The translations under genes and the position numbers were made by a program. 49,421 nt of DNA, from contig WELA01012227.1 in the NCBI GenBank assembly GCA_009602735.1, positions 419,002 through 468,422 on the forward strand, written 5' to 3'. Position 1 is the first letter of the stretch. Each line of letters begins with the position of its first letter. This DNA is from Mesotaenium endlicherianum (Eukaryota > Streptophyta > Zygnematophyceae > Zygnematales > Mesotaeniaceae). Below the pieces are notes generated by a model. That model saw only the letters and a program-made list of their open reading frames with translations, was not told the origin of the DNA and searched no databases. Below, piece after piece: positions 37,201 to 45,432 of the stretch.

Positions 37201-39019
37201 CAGCACACGGCACACGGCACACACCCCGCAGGTATCGGCGCCCACGCCCACCCCACGTCAAGGTTGAGGTCGAGGTCGAGATTGGGCTTCAAAGGCGCAA
37301 GCCAGTCTCAGGAGGGGCCTCATCAGGAGAGGCCTTGGAGGGGGGGTTGGGCGAGCCGAAGGTCGAGGATCCTGGCCTACTTGGACGGTACAAATGGTTC
37401 GGACTGCACGGTCCAGGAGTTTGGTTTTAGGGTTAAGGATCGGTCTGCGGGGTCTGCGGTGCAGCAGCTAAAAGGGGTGCAGGGCGCACCAAGCCAAGGC
37501 TCCAAGAGGGTGGAAGAGGGAGGGGTTGCCTACGACGGGGTTTGACGAGGGGCCCCGTTCTCATCTGGCGATCGAGGCTTTGGCTGAACCAAAAGGGCTG
37601 CCGGTGCCCTCGGAGCTCACATGGGGGCTCGATCGGTGCAGCACGAAGCAGCAGCCAGGGGTGGGAGGCTTCCTGGAGCTTCACCATTTCACCACTTTAA
37701 CACTTCCAGCAGCATTGAGCATCACACGCGCTCGCCCCCGCCAGGGGCAGTTGACCAGTCAGCGGTTCCGCAGTCAACCCAGGGTCTTCTCTTTGACAGG
37801 GCTGTGAGTGGCCTGGGGCTTGACCTCTTCAGGGTCTGCGGGTGTTTGACGGTGAGGGCTTAGCAGTGAGGGCTTGAGTGGCGGGTGACGACAGAGTGCG
37901 GAAGAGTGCGAGAGAGTGCGAGGTTTTCTGACGACCTGCTGGAGATCCAGGACACCGTTCGCACTGCCAGAAGCCATGCTGGAGCTCCAGGACCCCGTTC
38001 ATACTGCAGGAAACTCGTTACTGCATGGTTCAGTTCCCCCCCCTGGTGGTTTCCGCTTCGCCCCGAGAGTGCCACAACAGAAGCTCGTTGGTGGAGATGG
38101 CAAGCAGGTTAATGTGCTGGCCAGGATGAAGCTGAAGATTTTCCTTGTTGAAACAGCACAGACAGTTGAGGCTGCTAGCATGCTCTCCACGGACAAACAC
38201 TCTAGGCGGAGGAAGGCGTGAGTTTCTTCTCTGAGGATTGAATGTGTCTGTGGGAGCTGGAGGAATGTAACAGGGACGGCAATGGAGCCAAGCTTTCCAA
38301 GCTTCACTTCCTAAGTGTTGGAATTTATTCTTCCCTGGAGCCATGCAGGGGAATCAATGGATCCACGCTGAGAGGAGGGGGGACGGAGGGGAAGTCAACG
38401 AAAATATGAGTTCTTCAGGTGCAGTCAACAAGAGCCTTCGCTCTGCGTAGTGAAGATGAACTGGGGCTTCTACAGTGTCTACAATACAACTTGCAAATGT
38501 AATGAGGTGATATAGCCACGGCTGGACGGACAAAGACAGCAACCTGCTTCACTTTTTCTTACACCAGGGAGTGAATGTTTCACACTTTGATGGTGCGCGC
38601 ACTTCATGTGGGCCCCGCAAATTAACCTGCTTTTCTGTAAGATCTGACACATATTGTTTATGCTCCCTTCAAGTTGCTACACAAGTGAACACCAACAAGA
38701 CAATGCAGGGGCGTGCAGATAAGGCGAGCTGGAGTCTTGTGTGCCTTTTAAGCAGAGTGGAGCAGCTTCTCTCAAGCTCATGCATAGCTTGCTTCATTTG
38801 CAGCTAAGGAAGAAGAGAGAAGCGGGTGTCTTCCGCACGACGTGCTTGCTGCTCCTTACCGGCTAGCAGGGACTGAGCGGGAGGCTTGCTTCTTCCCCCG
38901 CTGGTACCTTCAGCCGCTGCGGTAGCTGAGGGCGTGACTTCATGGCGACTTGGAGGCCAAGTCAGAAGGCACAGGGCAGACACGTCGCCAGCATACGCCT
39001 GCTTAGTGAAGGCTGCCAT
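18052..39019 (-). CDS. WDR6: Giant WDR6/Trm734-type WD40 protein
   Basis: WD40 scaffold; family members (human WDR6, yeast Trm734/Rtt10) partner the FTSJ1/Trm7 methyltransferase for 2'-O-methylation of tRNA wobble position 34. Nineteen exons, 5' to 3': 39019-38860, 37170-36656, 35093-34970, 34359-34277, 33722-33445, 32577-32424, 31871-31789, 31104-30397, 29688-29101, 27824-27632, 27095-26829, 26184-25936, 25407-25315, 24746-24184, 23597-22539, 22380-22300, 21683-21586, 20798-19530, 18401-18052. All phases close, giving 2304 residues, against about 1100-1300 in human and plants. Family landmarks in order: YAGDVSALCLL, VFDGVRIHGI, LAVGLSDNSV, CLLYSMRLWG, GHEGSIHRLTWS, TASEDCTCRVW, GRGIWRCLYLPG, KSEYVRCM, LLVCGDQRGNL, AGRDGCICTFKY, CGGWRRPHACL, LNFHGREIHTAHFI, FSAGAKEVLMCW, VSGATDGSIAVWDV, HQSGVNCL, VFSTGLDQRLICWQL. 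Extra length is Ala-, Gln-, Glu-, Gly-rich insertions. Three introns (after exons 3, 12, 13) need GC donors. Ends of exons 9, 17 and 19 are less certain. Confidence 0.88.
18589..18680. repeat. CG/TG alternating tract in WDR6 intron 18
   Basis: Nearly unbroken alternation of purine and pyrimidine built from GCGC, GCGT and GTGT words, which favours left-handed DNA. It lies in the last intron of the WDR6 gene. Confidence 0.8.
20340..20374. repeat. CTG (CAG) repeat coding poly-Gln
   Basis: About eleven CTG units on plus read as CAG on minus within WDR6 exon 18, coding an uninterrupted Gln run followed by a Glu-rich stretch. Frame is kept on both sides. Confidence 0.9.
22720..22800. repeat. Imperfect CTG tract coding poly-Ala/Glu-Ala
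   Basis: Imperfect CTG/TTCTGC repeats in WDR6 exon 15. On minus they read as GCA/GAA codons giving alternating Glu-Ala then poly-Ala. It sits in a non-conserved insertion between SSQWLSTYKPRR and DLRYLCVTAF. Confidence 0.85.
23789..23841. repeat. CACACG hexamer repeat
   Basis: About eight CGCACA units in WDR6 intron 14, about 190 bases upstream (in minus-strand sense) of the exon 15 acceptor. Confidence 0.9.
25480..25603. repeat. About 24-28 bp tandem repeat
   Basis: Four to five imperfect copies built on TGTGGCACCACTGCCGTCCC, in WDR6 intron 12. The last copy decays to TGTGGCCCTACTGCTGTC. Confidence 0.85.
26279..26353. repeat. CA repeat passing into CG repeat
   Basis: A CA run of about 40 bases that turns into CGCG and CGCATA words. 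It lies in WDR6 intron 11, about 95 bases upstream of the exon 12 acceptor in minus-strand sense. Confidence 0.9.
27431..27496. repeat. Degenerate TTAGGG telomere-like tract
   Basis: Contains several TTAGGG or near-TTAGGG words (TTAGGGTTAGGG once intact, plus TTAGGC, GTGGGTTAGGG, CTAGGG) within 66 bases in WDR6 intron 10. It is interrupted and internal, so it is not a chromosome end. Confidence 0.75.
28890..29045. repeat. Degenerate AACCCT/CCTCAAA tract
   Basis: Irregular repeats of AACCTCAAA, CCTTCAAACCC, AAACCCTACC and CCCTCAGA words, in WDR6 intron 9 just before the exon boundary at 29101. They resemble a decayed C-rich telomere-type or minisatellite array. Confidence 0.55.
34207..34242. 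repeat. CGCA tetranucleotide repeat
   Basis: Nine perfect CGCA/GCAC units in WDR6 intron 4, about 35 bases after the exon 4 donor in minus-strand sense. Confidence 0.9.
35408..35499. other. Assembly gap (92 N)
   Basis: N run bordered by C homopolymers on both sides, inside WDR6 intron 2. No exon needs to be placed here, since exons 2 and 3 join in phase and both carry expected family motifs. Confidence 0.98.
36097..36124. repeat. GGCA tetranucleotide repeat
   Basis: Seven GGCA units in WDR6 intron 2, starting at the end of a CACCTGGCA half-match to the dispersed palindrome. Confidence 0.9.
36222..36500. repeat. Degenerate ~33 bp minisatellite
   Basis: About eight poorly conserved copies of a unit resembling CTCAAGCCTACGCTTCCCCT followed by CTTAAAACC. 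It lies in WDR6 intron 2, ending about 155 bases before exon 2. An intact GTGAACCCTAGGG word occurs inside it. Confidence 0.6.
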
Positions 39020-39737
39020 GCGCTTGTTGCGCACTAGCTATTAGGTCGAGGATCGCAAGCAGTCACATTTCCAATTTTCGGATTACGCCCTCTGTGAATA
39101 ACTTCCAACTGCATGTGAATGGTCTCAAGCTTGCACCCTTGAAATAGAAAATCACACTCTCGCGCAGAACGCAGCAAGCTAGCTTAAGAGCATGCATGTG
39201 CGACGCTGAACAGCTGCGAATGGCTTGGACGCGATTGCATTCTCAGTGCCTATATTGCTTACTGGACGCCTTTGAACGTCGTTGACTTATTTCAAGTAAA
39301 ATAGTATCGTGAAAAACTTGTGTGACGCCCTGTGGTGTTGGGGCGTTGTTGGGCAGTTTGTTTAGCAATCAACAGTATATAGAGCTATTGCTTTCTCCTT
39401 AAGGTCCTGGCTTTGGGACATCACGTACTTCCTGAATTCTCATGAGCCTTAACAATGGTGTTCACAGCATACTGTGGACGATGGTACTTAAGAGACGTAT
39501 ATCTGAGGGTGGTCGTGATCATTCTAGCTATGGTCAAGGTCCATACTGCTGGCTGCCCCCCCAGCTGCTACTTTACCACATATTTTCAGCGACGTCAGTA
39601 ACAATAGGATTGCTTGTCAGAGGGTGTCTACTTGAGAGGAAAATTGACAGCTTCTAAAGCGTATGTATCTACTTAAATATAGCTACCCCTTTTATTGCAT
39701 GCACCTGAGCAAATACGCTGGTGGCTTTCAGGTGGAG
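39020..39737. other. Shared upstream region of WDR6 and the SET gene
   Basis: About 720 bases between the minus-strand WDR6 ATG and the first plus-strand SET exon found. AT-richer than either gene. It holds a TATATAG word near 39376 and an open frame from an ATG at 39442 that has no recognisable motif but could be a 5' exon of the SET gene. Likely a bidirectional promoter. Confidence 0.5.
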
Positions 39738-42700
39738 ATGCACCCCCTGGTCTGGAGCACTGACGACATACAGCAGGACTTGACCTCTGCTGAGGTATAA
39801 GCACACCATGGACATGATGACCTTAGTACCTTAGAAGTTGCCAAGACCTTTTGCCGCACAAGTGAGCTGCTCATTGCGTTATTCGTGTTGAACGAGTAGA
39901 CATTGTCAGGCAGGCTTGCCAGGCACGCAATTTTATGTGGTCACTCATTGCGTGTATAGGAGAAGGTCATCAATGTATATCAATATATGTCAATGTATAT
40001 ATAGACATATATATTAATGCTTTATAAACAGCAATGCAGCCTCTCTGGAGCCAACCGGAGCAAACTGCAAGGGCTGCCACATTCCGCCCCATCCACAGCC
40101 AATGTGGGGAGCCTCGGGTTCACCAATGAGGCTCGCTTGCCAGCTCACATTTATGATAACGTACCCTTAATTAAGTCACTTCTCATATGAAATTAAGAGC
40201 AGCTTAATCTACTTTTGATTCCCTCCTTCTGCGTCCTGCCAGTTCCTCTCCTGGAGTCGCGAAAACGGCGTCGTGCTGAGCCCCAAGATTCAGGTGGCGC
40301 TCCTTCCCGACAGGAGCTATGGTGGCACCAGCGGCAGCCGGCTGAGAGGCGTGGTGGCAGTGGACGACATTGCCCTGGGAGAGCGCCTCTGCCTCTTGCC
40401 TGTACGTGGTGCCAGCTGCTCCTCAGCCGCTACTTGAATTTCAATCTCCCCTTATTGCACTCAGCTGCTGCTTCAGAAAAATTCAGCACAGGAACTGCTC
40501 CACCTCATCAAGATCGGCCCTGCTGCCCCCCCCCTCTCCTCACAAAGAAGAAAGGCACACACGTCCATCACAAAGACAAAGGCGCGGAGAAAGTAAGCTG
40601 CACCATTTTGTCATTGACCGCACAGAAAAGTTGCACGCGCTCGATATCCCGACCCCTGCCAGCCAGGAGAAGGCGTGTGGCAAATCTTGGGGTGCGGGCG
40701 AGGGTGGGTGCATGCACGCAAAGAGAAGCACACGCACACGCACACACACACGCACACCACTCGGTGGGAGCAGCCTGACCTGCCATCCGAGAATGCGCTT
40801 GCAAAGGAGTAGCCAGAATAGGAGCCAGCACGTTGATGCATGCATGCACCAGAAGCGAGTGACAGGTGGCTGTCGCTGCAGCTTGCTCTTGCCCGGCCGG
40901 TGAGCACCTTCCACGAGGGCTAGTACAGCGCCAGGTGGCGTGTGGCTGTCGCTGCAGCTTGCTCTGGGCCTGTGCTAGCGAGCACTTCCCACAGGCCATT
41001 CCAGACTCCAGAGCCCAGGCAATCTTAGGGGACAGGTGGCTATGTCGGTGCAGCTTGCTCTGGGCCTCTACTACAAGCGCGGGGACAACCTGACCGCGGG
41101 GGTTGAGGCGGAGGGAGAGGCCGAGGAGGAGGCAGAGGAGGGGGAGGGAGAGGAGCTCCCTGGGTGGGCCCTGGCAGCCCGCACCCTTCTGCAAGAAAGG
41201 TCAGCCTCATAGAGAATCTCTGCGCACGCCACAGGGGCAGCAGCTTATATCCATGGCCGCCTCTGGAGTTGCAGAGGCAGCGCTCTTTTGAGAAGACAAC
41301 GTGGGGCTGTGCGCTTTGCAGTGCGGTGCTCTCGCCTGCTCACTACTACTGCCATGGATGCGTTGCTGTGCTTCTGCCTGTGCACTCCTGCGGGCGTGGT
41401 GCCTTTGCTTGCTGGTTCCTACTGATGTTGATCTTTTGCCTCTGCCTGCAAACTCTCTTTGGTGTGGTGTCCTCGCTTGCTCGTTCTTACTGATGTGAAT
41501 ATGGTGCTTCTGCCTGCTCACACCTGCCGGCGTTGCACTTTCTCCCCTGCTCACTCCTTCAGAGCCGGTGCTCCCGCCTGCTCGCCCCTGCTTCTGGCGT
41601 GGCGCTTTTGTGCGTCCTCACTCCTGTCGAGGTGGCGCTTCTGCCCGCTCAGTCCTGCCACTCATGTGGCGCTCTTGCCTGCTCGCTCCTGCTGGCGTCA
41701 TGCATGGGCCATACATGCATTTGGCCATAAGTAAGGAGCTTCAAGCACGTGGTAGCGCGATGGCAGCATCAGAGGGCAAAACACGGGGATGCGTGTGCGC
41801 GTGGGTGCGTGTGTGCGTGTGCGCGCGGATGCATGCAGGGCGAAGCAGAGCGCGTCGCGGTGGGCCCCGTACATTGCCTCTCTTCCTCCTGTGGCCCCCT
41901 CGCCTCTGGCCATGGATGCCCAGGTAAGCTGGGCGCTCCCACCTTGCGCGTCGCGTCGCGTTTCACGCCTTTCAGATGGGGGCCTTGCTGGCAGCCAGCT
42001 AGCGCGAGCGAGTCAGAGTTGAACTTAGACTCAGATTCAAGAGCTCGTCGCTGGCGCTGCTGACAGTCTGAGAAGGTTCTTGCGCGAGCAGGTGCCACAT
42101 GGCAGGGGGGTAAGCACACACAGTGGCAGCCTTGCTGGCAGCCAGCTGGCACAAGCGAGCCCGACCGTGACTCAGACTCAGACTCTGAGCTCGTCCCTCA
42201 CACTGCTAACAGTTTGCGCGAGCCGTAAGTCACTCGCGAGCGTAGGATGCCACGTGGTAGGACGTGCCACATGGCAAGAGAGGGGAGCTGGTGCATGGGA
42301 GTTGCACTCAGAGCCCGTCCCCTGACAGCACGCCTGAAACGCTCGCGGGGGGGGGGTTGGTAGGTGCCACATGGCAGGAGATGGAGAGCATACAGTGGGC
42401 ACCAATGATCGCGGAGGCCCGCAGCCTGAAGGCCGACGTCCGGAGGGCTTACGCTCGCCTCGGAGGAGGGCCCTCTCTCGCCTCCACGCTGGAGCAGTTT
42501 GGTGAGGGGGAGCTTTCTTCGGGGCATGGCTTCTGCCATCATGCATTGTTGTTATATTATTATTGATTATTGACTATTATATAATAGTAATACATATATG
42601 ATGATAATAATAGTAATAAATTTGGAGGGACCTACGGCGTGTCGTGGGGGCGCCTCGCCTCGGGCTTCAGGAGAACTGCTTGGACACTTGGCAGTGCTTG

Positions 42701-45432
42701 ATTGCATACGGTTGCTCGCGCACGATGCACGTTGCGTGCTTCAATGGAGCCGGTCGTGGTCGTGGCGCGGCTGACAGTGGCTGCTTGCTGCCGCCCGCGT
42801 GCCGCGGTGCCCACCACCACCCACGGGTGCGTGCCACTTGTCGTGAGCAGAGTGGGCCGTGAGCATGGTGCTGAGCCGCGCGTTCACGCTGCCGGTGCGG
42901 GAGGGGGAGGAGGAGGAGAAGGGGGAGGAGTACGAGGAGTACGTGCTCATGCCCTTCATGGACCTCATCAACCACCACCACGACAACAATGTGAGAGGAC
43001 CCGCCGCTGCTGCTGCTGCTGCTGCTGCTGGTGGTGGTCTGGGAGTGCTGAGAGAAGCAAGAGCTCTTGTTGATGACAGTGTTTGTTACAGGACGGGCGA
43101 GCTCGTGCAGCAGCTAAAACGAGGGGCATGGCGTTGAGGTGCAAGTACTTTGCGACTTGCAGAGGTGGAGATTGTATTCACGTATGATGTGTACATGTAG
43201 TTGGTGTGCTCACACACACACACACACACACACACATGTATATATATATATATGCATATAAATACATGTGTGTGTAAATATATATATACATATATATGTG
43301 ATTGTAGATGTGCAGACATGTGTGTATAAAAACACGCATGTATGTGTACGTGTATATACACATAACAGTGTAACTTCAGCTTATTGATGACAACTCACAC
43401 ACACATGCCCCCACATATATACAAATTGAGCAGGGCCCTCTGGAACGAGCCGTGCCTCCAGCAGGGGCCTTGCCCGCTCCCTGCATTAAGGGTGCTGCTC
43501 AAGATGGGCTGGCAAGCTGCAGCCCTCCACGACAGACGTGGTGGAGTGGGATCCGTGAGCTCATAAGTTTTCGGGATGGGCTGGCAAGCCCGCGCGGTGC
43601 GTGGCGGAGAGGAGAGGAGGCTGCAGGCGCAAACACTCACAGGTATCGCGCAAGCACTCGCGGGTGTAAGCAGGCGGACTGGATGGCCCGCCCCATTAGG
43701 GACGGGATGGTGGAGATAGTCGCCAAGAAGCCGATCAGACGCGGGGACGAGGTCCTGGTCTCCTTCGGGGCGCGCTCCAACGACAACCTCTTCCTGTACT
43801 ACGGTGCGTCTGTCGATCCCCCCCCTGCCCCTGCCCTCTCTCCCCGCCTTCAGTCTGATGTTGATCTGACGTCTGCTCCTCGCTTGGCAATTCAGTCGGC
43901 TGCTACTCAGTCGCCCCTTGAGGCTCTAGACAAGCGCTCCTAGCTGGGTCCTCCCTCCCCTCAGCCTGCAGATGAAACTTTCGGGACTCGGAGAAGCTTG
44001 ACTTGGTGCGACTTGCTACGTGATGTTTTGCATACACTCTCGTGGCACGCTTGCCACTTGGCACTGCTGCTGCCTGCCACGGGTGCTGTCGGTGCAAGAG
44101 GACAGCAGCAGTAGCAGTTGCGCATCTAGGCCATCCCTAGCGCAGGCCGCAGAGCTGGCTCACTGACTGACCGCCTGCTTGAGCTGCTTGAGCTGCTGGC
44201 GGTGGGCTGCTTCACAAGCAGGCTTTGTGCTGGAGGAGAATCCGTTCGATGCAGTGCCACTCTTCAGCTCCTTCCAGGTACTGCACCCTTGGCCCTTTTC
44301 TGCAGAGACGGTGCAAGATCCGTGGGGAGAGGTGGGGTACCCGCGTGCTTGCTCCTTCTTGGTGCAGCTCACCCACAACTGCATCCCGGTCAGGCCTGCG
44401 GTGGCAGAGGCCAGTTTGCTACACACGTGCTCGATTGTGATGTGACCGAAGTGATGCGTCGTGCGTGCTGACAGCGACCACAGCATCTGTGTGTTCTGCC
44501 CCTCCTTTATGTCGCTGCTACGACGAGCGCACTCGCGCCAAAAGTCTACAGCTGTCATCCGGTCTTGGAGCTGCTGAGCCTTGCCCACCCAAACGGCAGG
44601 AACGTGTCGTGTCGTGGCAACCGGGGCCCGTTGGGGCTCACGGTTGCGCTGGGGCCCACTGCTGCGATCAACCGGATACCAGACTCATAGTTTCGGCTCT
44701 GGATGCAAGATGCTCGGTGCGCAGGAGAGTGTGAAGTGGTATGCAGCTGCATGTAGCACCGCCGGTGGTGAACTCGACGCTCGACCTAACGGGCCGTCGG
44801 AATCTTGCCGTGAGAAGCCCCGCTGGGAGGAGGCGTGGGCGAAAGCGGCGGAAGCCTTGGAGCAGGTGGAGGCGAGCGAGGCGTTCGACGAGGAAGCTCA
44901 GCCGTGGTGGGACCTCGTCAGCAGCTGGGGAGACTTGGGCTATGAGTACCTGCCCTACAGAAGCGGGCCCAACGCGAGGCCTGGGGGGCTCATCGACCCT
45001 GCCCTGCTCACAATCTTCGCCGCTGTTTGTGAGCATTTTCGCACGAGGGCGGGAGCTGAATGCTTGGGGGCTGAAAGAAGGGCTGGAGGCACAACCAATG
45101 GGGACTGTTCTGGCAAGCAGGGTTCCACTGTTGCTGATAGTAATCTACTGAAAGGCATGTGCTCTTTGGAGGGTTGTCAAAGAGACGAGCTCGTCGATGG
45201 CAGCGTCGGGCTATCTCCCGGCCGGACTTTGTGCAAAACGCTTGCGAGAGATGTTGTTCAGATCAGATGTAGGGAGTTGCTAGCTTCACTACCTTCTACA
45301 GCCGCGGAAGATATTGCACTAGGAGGAGCCCATAGAACAGCAAGTCAAATGTCGAATCTTGCTGTCCATTATAGGTTGCGTAAAAAGGGTATACTAGAAG
45401 ATGCAGCAAAGACATTTTCTCTTGAAAGTTGA
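39738..45432 (+). CDS. SET-domain lysine methyltransferase, Rubisco-LSMT/SETD type
   Basis: AdoMet-dependent protein lysine (or histidine) methyltransferase with a split SET domain and a C-terminal Rubisco-LSMT substrate-binding domain. The substrate cannot be deduced. Exons: 39738-39794 (acceptor at 39731; frame open upstream), 40243-40401, 41036-41199 (or from 41054), 41839-41923, 42378-42501, 42851-42990, 43674-43803, 44222-44277, 44725-45432. Phases close; about 540 residues. Motifs in order: FLSWSRENGV, RGVVAVDDIALGERL, ERAKQSASRWAPYIASLP, WAVSMVLSRAFTLP, FMDLINHHHDNN (cofactor Asn-His), RRGDEVLVSFGARSND, LYYGFVLEENP, then GGLIDPALL and YRLRKKGILEDA near the end. The family usually has about 25 residues between ERL..LP and the ALGLYYKR helix, so one small exon in 40402-41035 is probably missed. 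The N-terminus is uncertain, and no transit peptide is visible. A conserved Tyr before GxxSN is Phe here. Confidence 0.82.
40860..41075. repeat. Triplicated acceptor/exon-start segment
   Basis: Three copies (near 40860, 40929 and 41031) of a segment reading CAGGTGGCTGTCGCTGCAG, then CTTGCTCTGGGCCT. The third copy is the real splice acceptor and start of SET exon 3. The first two lie upstream in the intron and also end in CAG plus the exon's first bases. Confidence 0.8.
41320..41705. repeat. ~33 bp degenerate minisatellite in SET intron 3
   Basis: Around eleven imperfect head-to-tail copies of a unit like GTGGCGCTTCTGCCTGCTCA followed by CTCCTGCCGGC. Copies are best preserved toward 41570-41700. 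It lies between SET exons ending 41199 and starting 41839. Confidence 0.8.
41981..42212. repeat. ~146 bp tandem duplication in SET intron 4
   Basis: An 86-base block starting CCTTGCTGGCAGCCAGCT (41981-42066) recurs at 42127-42212. Both contain ACTCAGA words and GAGCTCGTC. The spacer after each carries GCGCGAGC and then GTGCCACATGGCA. The copies differ by perhaps 15-20 percent. Confidence 0.8.
43207..43345. repeat. CA then TA/TATG microsatellite cluster
   Basis: CACACA run followed by TATATA and ATACATATATATG words in SET intron 6, between exons ending 42990 and starting 43674. Confidence 0.85.

Larger units (their letters stand above)
18191..44062. repeat. Dispersed GCCANNTGGC palindrome family
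   Basis: Exact copies read by eye start at 18191, 18234, 20121, 20449, 20580, 22820, 23130, 23246, 23270, 23480, 24522, 24694, 26920, 27693, 31942, 32541, 33544, 34262, 40930, 42094, 42141, 42266, 42366 and 44053. Outside this span, copies start at 5181 and 15704. The central dinucleotide is CC, GG, CA, CT, AG, TC or GC. Many one-mismatch relatives occur beside them (for example GCCAGGTGGA at 29596). Copies lie in exons and introns alike. In WDR6 they are read in all three phases, giving short peptides such as ATWQ, QVA and PPGN inside the non-conserved insertions. Confidence 0.85.

Noticed and set aside
40568..41194. 208-codon minus-strand open frame with internal repeats
   Set aside because: It is the reverse of the triplicated intron segment and of SET exon 3; its repeats mirror the DNA duplication.
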